Source: Aquirufa ecclesiirivi (GTDB lineage: Bacteria; Bacteroidota; Bacteroidia; Cytophagales; Spirosomataceae). From it: 64,000 nucleotides of DNA. The notes under the pieces are model-generated. The model was not told the origin of the DNA. It ran no database searches and saw only the letters and a list, made by a program, of their open reading frames with translations. The stretch covers positions 124,001-188,000 of the forward strand of contig NZ_JAANOP010000004.1 of the NCBI RefSeq assembly GCF_011250515.1, given 5' to 3'. A program made the translations under genes and the position numbers. Every line of letters begins with the position of its first letter. Positions within the stretch are counted from its first letter, which is position 1. Shown piece by piece: positions 27,513-35,069 of the stretch.

Positions 27513-27645
27513 TCTAACGGTTTTCGGCTAGGTGAAGCTTTGAAAATAGCAGCACAAATGTACAGTTTTGATCAAGAAATCAAACGATGTACTGAGCTAT
27601 AACTTGGCAATAAATCCGCCATTTTGCCAAACCGTTGTTGGGCGA
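27513..27645 (-). repeat. Possible attC-like site upstream of the membrane-protein gene
   Basis: AACGGTTT (27516-27523) and AAACCGTT (27629-27636) are exact inverse arms about 105 bp apart, with inner GGC/GCC pairing. On the minus strand the outer core is GCCCAAC, which fits RYYYAAC, and the other end reads GTTAGAG, which nearly fits GTTRRRY. The orientation agrees with the gene that follows it on the minus strand. No integrase gene is in the window. Confidence 0.4.
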
Positions 27646-27857
27646 ACGTAATATGAGCTCCCTTTTCTGTTATATCTTTACCCATGGTTCAGTATTACTC
27701 TCAAGTTAACTTATTATAAGTTTTCCAAATAAGCTGTAACGAAGTGTTATTTTGAAACAACAAGAAAGAGTCCTACAAAATAGCTTTACCGAAGATTTAA
27801 TTCATATGTTATTTCTTTTTTTTCATAAAAAAAGAAACAAAAAAACAGAGGAAATAT
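27646..27857. other. Intergenic stretch without a recognisable gene
   Basis: No open frame of interest. It ends with a T/A hairpin (27812-27837, TTTC-T(n)CAT-A(n)-GAAA) directly before palindromic element copy C, the same pairing seen at copies A, B and D. Confidence 0.55.
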
Positions 27858-28024
27858 GGTTAATCCTAAGACGAATTCTGCTTCTCAGAACCGATTGTCT
27901 CTTCGCTTACGGCTGTTAGAATGTAGAATGAAAAATGTAGAATGAGCCACTACCATTTATACTTTATAATTCATCATTTATAATTTCCTTGCCGCTTCGT
28001 TCCAATCTTTCGTTAGGATTAACC
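27858..28024 (-). repeat. GGTTAATCC-ended palindromic element, copy C
   Basis: GGTTAATCC (27858-27866) and GGATTAACC (28016-28024) bound 167 bp. Read on the minus strand it aligns almost end to end with copies A and B: CAATCTTTCG core, ATTATAAA-rich centre, ATTCTACATTTTTCATTC repeats, and a GAATTCGTCTTAGG end. It is in the opposite orientation to A and B. No coding potential. Confidence 0.85.
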
Positions 28025-28080
28025 TTTCAATGTAGCATGTAGAAAATATGATGTATCGTTTTTTGAACCGCTGTTCGACA

Positions 28081-28223
28081 TATGTTATGTCGAACTACTA
28101 ATCAACGGGTTCTACAATCCCACCAATTGTAACATAAAACATCCTATATACTCTGTGGAAATCGAATCGAAGATTCTTTTTATCAACATTACGACATGCC
28201 TTTTAGAACATGTCGAATAGCTT
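28081..28223. repeat. ~143-bp direct repeat, right copy
   Basis: Second copy of the 26554-26697 repeat. Its left edge extends into a perfect 10-bp-arm palindrome GTTCGACATAtgtTATGTCGAAC (28073-28095) that the left copy lacks. It ends with the same CATGTCGAATAGCTT. The rest of the gap to 28350 is AT-rich, with no feature seen. Confidence 0.9.
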
Positions 28224-28349
28224 AATGAAGTTTCTTCATGTGGATGATTGATTATTTTCTATCCAATGTCTTTTTTATTACAAATTTCTTGAGTTTTCGC
28301 AAGTTTTTTTAAGAATAATTAGTCAATATTTAAGCCAGATTTAGCTTAT

Positions 28350-28877
28350 ATGTTGAAGAATAAATTGTATCAATGGCTGGAGGTATATCAAGGTAAGCCA
28401 TTGTATGGGCCTAGGCTTTGGTTCATCAATAAGTATTATTTTCTGCCTCATTTATTACTTACTGGAACTATAACATTATATGTTGAACGTACATTACAAC
28501 ATCGAATTGTTGGTGTTTTCGATGAGTATAAACTGGACTCTTTTTTGTTTTTGCATAGTGTATTAATCGCGCCTTTTTTTGAAACCTGGCTATCTCAATG
28601 GTTGATTATTAACGTTTGTCAACGTTTATTTTCCACATTCTCTGAACCTATATCTGGAATATTATCCATTGGTATTTCCAGCATCATGTTTGCTGCAGCT
28701 CATTATTTCAATGACCCTTATTATCCCTTTTTAGTATTTGATTCAGGTATCATATTAGCTCTGGTATACTATTTCACCAAAAAGGAATTTGATGCTAACA
28801 AGGCTTTTATTTTGACTTTTTTAATCCATGCTTGTTGGAATTTAATTCCCACGACCATACATTTTATATTCTTATGA
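28350..28877 (+). CDS. CPBP-like membrane protein with a degenerate active site
   Basis: A 175-residue polytopic membrane protein. Its layout resembles CPBP (Abi/Rce1) intramembrane proteases: a first motif region APFFETWLSQWL where active members have EExxxR, then SSIMFAAAHYF with the second-motif His, and a final FLIHACWNL with HxxxN. The first motif keeps only one Glu and lacks the Arg, so proteolytic activity is doubtful. Family assignment rests on my reading of these motifs. The next gene starts within its stop (ATGA), so the two are coupled. Confidence 0.65.
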   Translation: MLKNKLYQWLEVYQGKPLYGPRLWFINKYYFLPHLLLTGTITLYVERTLQHRIVGVFDEYKLDSFLFLHSVLIAPFFETWLSQWLIINVCQRLFSTFSEPISGILSIGISSIMFAAAHYFNDPYYPFLVFDSGIILALVYYFTKKEFDANKAFILTFLIHACWNLIPTTIHFIFL

Positions 28878-29092
28878 GCTTTTCTTTTCCCCGTTTTTTA
28901 GGACCTTTCGAAGGACTATTAATATTCTTTATTGTTATTTATTTGATTGCACTAGTCATCTCCATCATAATCACATTAAAATCGAGGTATTATTCCCCCA
29001 TTGATAAATTGATTCGAATAGTGCTTGTGCTAAACGCACCTTTTTTAGGAATCATCTTGGTGTTTTACGAGAAGTATTTTGGAAAGTTATAA
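28874..29092 (+). CDS. Small two-helix membrane protein
   Basis: The ATG at 28874 overlaps the stop of the CPBP-like gene (ATGA), giving a 72-residue protein, MSFSFPRFLGPFEG onward. It has two hydrophobic helices (LLIFFIVIYLIALVISIII and IVLVLNAPFLGIILVFY) separated by a polar YYSPIDKL turn. This resembles the short PLDc_N/PLDc-like membrane modules, but no certain family is claimed. Its coupling suggests it works with the CPBP-like protein. Confidence 0.6.
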   Translation: MSFSFPRFLGPFEGLLIFFIVIYLIALVISIIITLKSRYYSPIDKLIRIVLVLNAPFLGIILVFYEKYFGKL

Positions 29093-29136
29093 ACCCCCAT
29101 TCTCTATTCTCCATTCTACATTCCCCATTTTTCATT

Positions 29137-29165
29137 AAAAAAAGGAACCACTTGCGCAGTTCCTT
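29137..29165 (-). terminator. Terminator of the coiled-coil protein gene
   Basis: On the minus strand AAGGAAC and GTTCCTT form a 7-bp stem around a short loop, followed by TTTTTTT. It lies about 30 bp after the gene's stop at 29195. Confidence 0.75.
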
Positions 29166-29194
29166 CTAATCAATAATGCCTAATGCCTATTTTC

Positions 29195-30136
29195 TTATTT
29201 TACTTCAAATCCGCCCGTTCCAATCGCGAAGCCTTCAGCGTATAATTCAATGGTATATTTACCTGGTTTGTAAGCCACACCCCCACGAGAATAGAATACA
29301 TCTACCGCTTGGTTATTGTTGGAATAGGTCACTACTTGCTTAGCCGTATAGACCATTTCTTTGCCATCTTGGGTAAACTTACCTGAACCTGCAGCTTCGT
29401 CTGAAACGATAGCTCCATCAGCATCTAGCATACGTACAAAGATGGTTTTGTTTTCTAATTTAGTAATCGGGTTGCTAGCTAAGTTGAATGTGATTTTCAA
29501 CTTCTCAATTTTCTTACCATTAAAACGAGATTTCTCTGCTTCTTTTCCTTTGCTGCTAACAGATAAAACACGTAAACTTTGCGCTTTCAAAGCTGCTGCA
29601 ATACTCACCTTTCTGGCTAATTCCTTGTTTTTAGCTGTAACTTCAGATAAAGTATCTGCCAACGTTTTGTTCTCCGTTTTTAAACCTGTATTCTCCGTAT
29701 TCAAGGTTTGGTTTTGTGTTGTCAATACTTGGTTGTTTTCTGTCAAAATGCCATTTTGCTTTTTCAATTCTACAATGTCCGCATCTTTCTGAGTCAACAC
29801 TAAATCATATTCTTTGATTTTTGCCTCATATGAAGCAATAGTCGCATGATTAGCTTTTTTCAAGGAGCTTTTATCTTGTTCCAATTGCACTTTCAATGCC
29901 TCTAAATCACTTACTTGTCCGCCCAAGGCTTTAATTTCCTCAATTTTAGCATCCAATTGCGTAGAAATGGAATCCAATTTCATGCGTGTATTCGCTAATT
30001 CAGTGGCTTTTTCTTCAATATTGACGGCTTGTTCTTTGGTCAATTGGTTCGAACGAAAATACAAGACGCCTAATACTGCTGTTAATACAGCCAATACAAT
30101 CAAGGCAATCTTTGAGGTGTTGTTGGATGTTTCCAT
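29195..30136 (-). CDS. Membrane-anchored coiled-coil protein
   Basis: A 313-residue protein from the ATG at 30136 (METSNNTSKIALIVLAVLTA). An upstream in-frame ATG at 30184 precedes a -7 box (30173-30180), so it is unlikely to be the start. One transmembrane helix (IALIVLAVLTAVLGVLYF) is followed by about 130 residues of heptad-rich coiled coil with Leu/Glu/Lys/Gln (for example LKTENKTLADTLSEVTAKNK). A C-terminal beta-rich domain follows (KIEKLKITFNLASNPIT... to YTIELYAEGFAIGTGGFEV). It probably faces the periplasm and may act as a structural or envelope protein. Family not recognised. Monocistronic, with its own terminator. Confidence 0.75.
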   Translation of the reverse strand: METSNNTSKIALIVLAVLTAVLGVLYFRSNQLTKEQAVNIEEKATELANTRMKLDSISTQLDAKIEEIKALGGQVSDLEALKVQLEQDKSSLKKANHATIASYEAKIKEYDLVLTQKDADIVELKKQNGILTENNQVLTTQNQTLNTENTGLKTENKTLADTLSEVTAKNKELARKVSIAAALKAQSLRVLSVSSKGKEAEKSRFNGKKIEKLKITFNLASNPITKLENKTIFVRMLDADGAIVSDEAAGSGKFTQDGKEMVYTAKQVVTYSNNNQAVDVFYSRGGVAYKPGKYTIELYAEGFAIGTGGFEVK

Positions 30137-30172
30137 TGAGTTCAAATGTTTATTTAAGGGTTTAATTCCTCG

Positions 30173-30180
30173 CAAATTTA
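30173..30180 (-). promoter_or_regulatory. Putative -7 box of the coiled-coil protein gene
   Basis: TAAATTTG on the minus strand fits TAnnTTTG and lies 36 bp before the chosen ATG at 30136. It decides against the ATG at 30184, which would lie upstream of the transcription start. Confidence 0.45.
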
Positions 30181-30241
30181 ACATTAATATTCAATATTTT
30201 CTTTTAAATAGGCTTTTGGTTAATTTGCGCCTCTGAAAGAC

Positions 30242-31831
30242 ATGAATATGCCTACGTATGACTTTATTGTGGTGGGTTCTGGAATCGCTGGTTTATCCTA
30301 CACCGTTAAGGTAGCCCAATACTTCCAGGATAGACAGATCCCCATCAAAATAGCTTTAATTACCAAAACGGTTGCGGAAGAAACCAATACCAAATATGCT
30401 CAAGGCGGAATTGCTGCCGTTTGGGATAATCAAGATTCCTTTGAGAAACACATGCAAGATACCTTGGTAGCTGGCGACTTTGAAAGCGATGCTAAGGTGG
30501 TGGAATTAGTGGTAAAAGAAGCTCCTGAGCGGTTAAAGGAATTGATTTCATACGGGACCGACTTTGACCGTAAATCAGACGGGAGTTTTGATTTAGTCAA
30601 AGAAGGAGGGCATTCAGATAAACGCATTTTACACTATAAAGACTCCACGGGAAATGAAATCGAGCGGGCATTACTAGAAAAAGTCAAGTCCTTTGATTCA
30701 GTGGATTTTTTCACGCATTATTTTGCAGTTGACCTAATAACACAACATCATTTAGGGGAGAAGGTGACTAAAGATACCCCCCATAAAAAATGTTTTGGAG
30801 TATATGTCTTAAACAAGAAAACTAAAAAAGTAGAGACTTTTATTGGGAAAACAACCTTATTAGCTACTGGTGGAATTGGTCAAGTGTATCAATCTACGAC
30901 CAATCCAACCATTGCTACGGGAGATGGAATTGCCATGGCGTATCGTGCCAAAGGTTTTGTGAAAGGGATGCAATTCATACAGTTCCATCCTACAGCTCTC
31001 TATCAACCCGGCAAAAAACCTAATTTCTTGATTTCAGAAGCGGTGCGTGGACATGGAGGAATTCTGAAGAATTTGGATGGGTCGACCTTCATGGAAAAGT
31101 ACGACGAGCGCCTTTCATTGGCTCCTCGCGATATTGTAGCCAGAGCCATCGATTCAGAAATGAAGAAAAATGGTACGGATCATGTCTACTTAGATACGCT
31201 ACATATTCCCAAGGAAGAAATCATGGCTCATTTCCCTATGATCTACCAGTATTGTTTGGATCAGCTGGGAATAGATATGTCGCAAGAAATGATTCCTGTG
31301 GTTCCATGCCAACATTATTTGTGTGGGGGAATCATTGTCAATGAATACAGCCAAACCAATATCGAGCATTTATATGCGGCGGGCGAATGTTCACATACAG
31401 GTTTACATGGGGCCAATCGTTTGGCCTCCAATTCATTGTTGGAAGCCATCGTATATGCCCACCGTGCTTTTGAAAAATCCATTGGAGAATTTGGAACGCA
31501 AACCATCCCAGCCGGTATTCCTCATTGGAATGATGAGGGTACTCGAAATCCTGAAGAAATGGTATTGGTGACGGAAATGACGCGTGAATTGGAGTCAATC
31601 ATGAGTAATTATGTGGGAATCGTACGTACGGATCGACGATTAAAACGGGCCTATGATCGTTTGGAGTTGATTTATTTGGAGCACGAAGAATTGTACAAAC
31701 AATCTAAAATCACGGTGCCTTTGTGTGAATTAAGAAACATGATTAATGTGGCTTATTTGATCATTAAGCATGCGCGTGCTCAGAGAGAAAATAAGGGATT
31801 GCACTATAACTTGGATTTACTTAATGCGTGA
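30242..31831 (+). CDS. nadB: L-aspartate oxidase
   Basis: A 529-residue flavoprotein that oxidises L-aspartate to iminoaspartate, the first step of de novo NAD synthesis. The FAD-binding motif is VVGSGIAGLSYT at the N-terminus. KYAQGGIAAVW, TGGIGQVYQSTTNP, MQFIQFHPTAL, VRGHGGIL, the active-site CGGI region (HYLCGGIIVNEYSQ) and GANRLASNSLLEA are all family signatures. The C-terminal helical domain has the conserved RTDRRL and LIIKHARAQREN parts. Its product feeds NadA, encoded at 53 kb with nadC. It ends convergently over the udk gene by 15 bp. Confidence 0.95.
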   Translation: MNMPTYDFIVVGSGIAGLSYTVKVAQYFQDRQIPIKIALITKTVAEETNTKYAQGGIAAVWDNQDSFEKHMQDTLVAGDFESDAKVVELVVKEAPERLKELISYGTDFDRKSDGSFDLVKEGGHSDKRILHYKDSTGNEIERALLEKVKSFDSVDFFTHYFAVDLITQHHLGEKVTKDTPHKKCFGVYVLNKKTKKVETFIGKTTLLATGGIGQVYQSTTNPTIATGDGIAMAYRAKGFVKGMQFIQFHPTALYQPGKKPNFLISEAVRGHGGILKNLDGSTFMEKYDERLSLAPRDIVARAIDSEMKKNGTDHVYLDTLHIPKEEIMAHFPMIYQYCLDQLGIDMSQEMIPVVPCQHYLCGGIIVNEYSQTNIEHLYAAGECSHTGLHGANRLASNSLLEAIVYAHRAFEKSIGEFGTQTIPAGIPHWNDEGTRNPEEMVLVTEMTRELESIMSNYVGIVRTDRRLKRAYDRLELIYLEHEELYKQSKITVPLCELRNMINVAYLIIKHARAQRENKGLHYNLDLLNA

Positions 31832-32446
31832 TTTGAGGTAGTGAACAATCACTTCCAGTCCCTTTTCAAAATGGATGTTGTTCGGAATAACAATGTCACA
31901 GCTTTTTTTGTGTGGACGAATGAATTCCTCGTAGGTAGGTTTTACGTGGTATTTCCAACGGTACATCACATCCTGTAAATCATAACCTCTTTCCTCGTTA
32001 TCCCGCTTGATGCGACGCTTCAATTTGATTTTGTTTTGTGCGTCAATGAATATTTTCAAATCCAGCAATTTGGCTACTTCGGGAAAATGGAAGACAAAAA
32101 TACCTTCTACCACTAAAATTTTTCGAGGGTAGAAATGCAGAATATCGGGCACTTTATTGGAGTTATTGAAGGTGTATTCTTCTCGAGTTACAATTTCTCC
32201 TGAACGTAATTTTTCTACGTCTTTGGCAAAAGCTTCATCATCAATAGCACCGGGTAAATCAAAATTCTCAATCCCATTTTCATCTTTGGTTTGATGCTGC
32301 TTGGGACGATAGTAATTATCTTGAGATAAAAGACAAATTTCTTCGGAAGGGAACTGGGCCATGAGTCTTTGCAAAAACAGTGTTTTTCCAGAGGCACTTC
32401 CACCGGTGATTCCGATGATGTAGGGTCTTTCGTTGGTTGGGGTCAT
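31817..32446 (-). CDS. udk: Uridine kinase
   Basis: A 209-residue P-loop kinase that phosphorylates uridine and cytidine for pyrimidine salvage. Walker A is GITGGSASGKT near the N-terminus. SQDNYYRP, FDLPGAIDDEAF and KILVVEGIFVFHF follow, and the lid region is RRIKRDNEERGYD. The HVKPTYEEFIRPHKKSCDIVI stretch is typical of bacterial Udk. Its 3' end overlaps the 3' end of nadB by 15 bp on the opposite strand. It is 67 bp after the methyltransferase at 32514. Confidence 0.93.
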   Translation of the reverse strand: MTPTNERPYIIGITGGSASGKTLFLQRLMAQFPSEEICLLSQDNYYRPKQHQTKDENGIENFDLPGAIDDEAFAKDVEKLRSGEIVTREEYTFNNSNKVPDILHFYPRKILVVEGIFVFHFPEVAKLLDLKIFIDAQNKIKLKRRIKRDNEERGYDLQDVMYRWKYHVKPTYEEFIRPHKKSCDIVIPNNIHFEKGLEVIVHYLKSRIK

Positions 32447-32513
32447 TGATGTCGCGTATTCGAATACAAATTTGCGAAAAGCATTTAATTATACCTCAAA
32501 AAAACACATGTTT

Positions 32514-33050
32514 TCAGCAATTCACGTATTTTAAGTAAAAGGTCTGCTTTTCCTTAACTAGTTTTTGGCTGAACTGAAAATCAATACTTGCCATTTGACG
32601 GTCTATTTCTTCTTGAAAATACAGCTCTTGGGCACAGCCTTCATGGATACGACGATGATCTACGGACAATTCTTCTTCTAATAAAATCCAACCTCCTGGT
32701 TTTATGATACGTTTCAAAGCGGGAAGAATTTCATCTATGGGAGCTAACTCATGCCAGGCATTGAAAACGAAAAGTCCATCTACGCTTTGGTCGGCAATGG
32801 GGACTTGTGCCAAGGGTGAATGATAGATTTGTACCTGAGTGGAAAAAGTTAAGCTTAGTTTCTTTTCAAAGTATTCAATGCTTTCTTGGACATCTTCCAA
32901 GCTCAATTGTTGGGTATTGGGGTCAACAAGAATGATTTCCCGACATGGCTGATGCAGTAGGAGATTCACTTCCCACCAGGCTGAACCACAACCTAAGGAG
33001 AGTAAGGTATCAGATGGCTTCCAAGAAAAATGATCTAGCAATTGTTTCAT
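32514..33050 (-). CDS. SAM-dependent methyltransferase
   Basis: A 178-residue small class I methyltransferase. Motif I is LLSLGCGSAWWEVNLLL, followed by IILVDPNTQ (acidic loop) and an aromatic post-motif region DGLFVFNAWHELAPIDEILPALKRI. IIKPGGWILLEEE is the motif III region. There is no signal peptide. The fold is clear but the substrate is unknown. It precedes udk by 67 bp, so co-transcription is possible. Confidence 0.8.
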   Translation of the reverse strand: MKQLLDHFSWKPSDTLLSLGCGSAWWEVNLLLHQPCREIILVDPNTQQLSLEDVQESIEYFEKKLSLTFSTQVQIYHSPLAQVPIADQSVDGLFVFNAWHELAPIDEILPALKRIIKPGGWILLEEELSVDHRRIHEGCAQELYFQEEIDRQMASIDFQFSQKLVKEKQTFYLKYVNC

Positions 33051-33453
33051 GCGTCAAAGAAAGGAAAAATTGTTGTTAGTGTTGTTGGGAAATGTAGAAT
33101 GAAGAATGTAAAATGTAGAATGTCTTGTCCTGAATTAAGTTGACTTTAAGTTTGTTATTAATACATCTTAAATAAAAATTTAGCAGTTTCAAAACCTCCA
33201 AAGTCTTTCTTTTTATAATAATTAAAGGCCATGGTAAATGGTGTGATTATTGTAATTTGAATCAGCCCATAAATAACATCACTTTATATCCAGTTTTACA
33301 GTATTTCTTTTTTTTCAAAAAAAGAAATGCCTTAATAATTGATAAAATGGTTAATGTGTTTATTTCCTTATTTCAATAACATCAGCGGATTAATACTTTT
33401 CTTGGTGTTTCTTTTTTTTTGAAAAAAAAGAAACAAAAAAACAGAAGAAATAC
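33051..33453. other. Gene-free AT-rich stretch with simple repeats and two T/A hairpins
   Basis: ATGTAGAATG-type repeats lie at about 33091-33122. Two T/A palindromes occur at 33304-33327 and 33408-33433 (TTTC-T(n)/A(n)-GAAA). A CTTGTCCTGAATTAAGTTGA string at 33124 looks like the end of an IS element, but no transposase remnant was found. No gene is seen. Confidence 0.6.
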
Positions 33454-33608
33454 GGTTAATCCTAAGACGAATTCCGCTCTGCGGAACCGATTGTCTCTCC
33501 ACTCACGGCTTTAATCTTTGACGCAATCGCTCGTGGCCTATGCGCAGGGTCAAAGATCCGCCTGCCGCTTCGCTCAAGCTGCGTTCCAATCTTTCGTTGG
33601 GATTAACC
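33454..33608 (-). repeat. GGTTAATCC-ended palindromic element, copy D
   Basis: GGTTAATCC (33454-33462) and GGATTAACC (33600-33608) bound 155 bp. Both arms match the other copies (TAAGACGAATTCCGC and CCAATCTTTCGTTGG). The centre differs: instead of the ATTATAAA/ATTCTACA part it has GTCAAAGATCCGCCTGCCGC and CTTTGACGCAATCGCTCG. So the element has conserved ends with an exchangeable core. Confidence 0.85.
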
Positions 33609-33770
33609 TTGTTTTGTAAAATGTAGAATTAAGAATGCAGAATCTCAATCCTTAGATAACCTAAAGGGTTTTTCCTGTTTTCCTTTACAGAAAATAGTCA
33701 AGGAAATGGAAAGACAGAAATTAATCAGTAATTTTCGGTTATAGCTTCATGTAAACCTAGATGTCATCTT

Positions 33771-34274
33771 ATGGCGATTTTCATTGCACCAACTGCCTCC
33801 GTGATGGGCCGTGTTTTTATTTCACCTGATGTGTCCATTTGGTACGGAGCCGTTATCCGAGCAGATGTGGAAGAAATTCATTTGGGCGAAGGCTGTAATG
33901 TGCAAGATAATGCTGTATTGCATGCTGATGAAGGAGATAAAACCATCATTGGGAAATTTGTAACCGTTGGGCATTCAGCCATTGTACATGGTGCAGAGGT
34001 GGGAGAAGGAAGTTTGATCGGCATGCATGCCACCGTGTTAAATCGGGCTAAAATAGGTCAGTATTGTTTGATTGGGGCACATGCCTTGGTGACGGAAGGG
34101 ATGGAAATACCTGATTATTCTTTGGTACTGGGTACCCCCGCCAAAGTGGTTAAAACACTGAATGAATCGCAGATAGAGCGATTAAAATATGGTCCACCTC
34201 ATTACATTAAGATGGGTGAAAAGCATGCTCAAGGAGAATACCCATTGATTACTCAAGCCGATTTTGAATCATGA
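33771..34274 (+). CDS. Gamma carbonic anhydrase-like hexapeptide-repeat protein
   Basis: A 167-residue left-handed beta-helix protein. Hexapeptide repeats run through most of the sequence (VSIWYGAVIRADVEEIHLG, VGEGSLIGMHATVLNRAKIG, YCLIGAHALV). The His positions in GHSAIVHG and IGMHATV match the metal ligands of gamma-class carbonic anhydrases. C-terminal GTPAKVVKTL is typical of the YrdA/PaaY subgroup. It may bind zinc and hydrate CO2, but many members have no shown activity. It overlaps the phosphatase gene by 4 bp (ATGA). Confidence 0.88.
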   Translation: MAIFIAPTASVMGRVFISPDVSIWYGAVIRADVEEIHLGEGCNVQDNAVLHADEGDKTIIGKFVTVGHSAIVHGAEVGEGSLIGMHATVLNRAKIGQYCLIGAHALVTEGMEIPDYSLVLGTPAKVVKTLNESQIERLKYGPPHYIKMGEKHAQGEYPLITQADFES

Positions 34275-34747
34275 TTGATCTCATATTAATACGCCATGCT
34301 CATTCTGGGCCTTATGATCAGCCCGACAAAGAGCGGCAGCTATCTTTGCAAGGGATGGAAGAGATGATCCTATTGGCTCAAAAGCTAAAATCGGTTCATT
34401 TGCCTTCTGGTTTATGGCTATGTTCGGATGCCAATAGAACTACGGAAACAGCCACTGCTTTGCGGAGTGAGTTAGGAATTGTGGGACCCATAAACTTAGA
34501 TGCTTGCTGGTACCAGGCCTCAGGTCCAGATTATGTTAAGATGATTGAAAAGCAGAGTAGGCCTGTGATATATTTGGTAGCGCATAATCCATCGATATCT
34601 TATGTGGCATCCTATTATTCTGGGACTTTGATTCAGATGGAAACTGGGGGCTGTTGTTATTTGCGTTTTCAGTATGCCGACTCGCCCTCGGAATTAAGTA
34701 AGGGTGCTGGAGATTTAGTTATTAATTTTAATCCACAGGTAGTATAA
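34271..34747 (+). CDS. SixA-like histidine phosphatase
   Basis: A 158-residue branch-1 histidine phosphatase. The catalytic motif is LILIRHAHSGP (His at residues 9-11 region). The second arginine lies in CSDANRTTETA, and the late VAHNPSISYV carries the second catalytic His. This fits the short SixA family, which dephosphorylates phosphohistidine on signalling proteins. Other phosphomonoester substrates are possible. It is coupled to the carbonic anhydrase-like gene (ATGA) and to a small membrane protein (TAATG). Confidence 0.88.
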   Translation: MIDLILIRHAHSGPYDQPDKERQLSLQGMEEMILLAQKLKSVHLPSGLWLCSDANRTTETATALRSELGIVGPINLDACWYQASGPDYVKMIEKQSRPVIYLVAHNPSISYVASYYSGTLIQMETGGCCYLRFQYADSPSELSKGAGDLVINFNPQVV

Positions 34748-34878
34748 TGAATAAAAATCAAAAAATATTTCGTTGGATACTCATCTTGTTCACCTTATTG
34801 ATGGTGGCTTTAGCGATCGACATGGCTAAAAATACCACAGCACCTTGGAATAAGAAGAAGGTGGAGAAGGGGAGGTGA
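34747..34878 (+). CDS. 43-residue single-helix membrane protein
   Basis: The ATG at 34747 shares its A with the TAA of the phosphatase gene (TAATG). The 43 codons read MNKNQKIFRW, a hydrophobic helix (ILILFTLLMVALAI), then DMAKNTTAPWNKKKVEKGR. It has one transmembrane segment with a basic C-terminal tail. Similar tiny proteins occur in other Bacteroidota by my recollection. The coupling and balanced composition support a real gene. Function unknown. Confidence 0.65.
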   Translation: MNKNQKIFRWILILFTLLMVALAIDMAKNTTAPWNKKKVEKGR

Positions 34879-34905
34879 TTAGGGATTAGGGAAGGGTGTT
34901 GCTTA

Positions 34906-34936
34906 GATTTGTCAACTTTTTAAAAGTTGACAAATC
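34906..34936. repeat. Palindrome GATTTGTCAACTTT...
   Basis: GATTTGTCAACTTT and its inverse form a near-perfect 31-bp palindrome. The same arms occur at 52936-52970, so it is a dispersed hairpin. It may serve as a terminator for the phosphatase/membrane-protein unit. Confidence 0.7.
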
Positions 34937-34970
34937 ATCAGTTGACAAATCATCAGTTGACCAATCATCA
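34926..34970. repeat. Three tandem 15-bp units
   Basis: GTTGACAAATCATCA occurs three times head to tail (one base change in the third), starting inside the right arm of the palindrome. It looks like slippage of part of the hairpin. Confidence 0.85.
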
Positions 34971-34976
34971 AGTTTT

Positions 34977-35004
34977 CCAACCCTAAGACCACTCATCATT
35001 TATT
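34977..35004. repeat. 28-bp direct repeat, left flank of the peptide-export island
   Basis: CCAACCCTAAGACCACTCAT plus CATTTATT matches 40297-40324 with one mismatch (G/A). The two copies bracket exactly the AT-rich island. Confidence 0.85.
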
Positions 35005-35069
35005 TCGAGACTGTAATTTGCAAAAGTTTACTTTCGTAAAATATTGTAAACTAACCATTAATAAGAGTT

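Noticed and set aside
33118-33160. CTTGTCCTGAATTAAGTTGA string, like an IS element terminus
   Set aside because: No transposase remnant, no matching inverted end and no target duplication were found; only a 14-base piece recurs inverted near 26510.
34926-34970. Three 15-bp tandem units considered as a CRISPR-like array
   Set aside because: The units are head-to-tail without spacers and derive from a palindrome arm.
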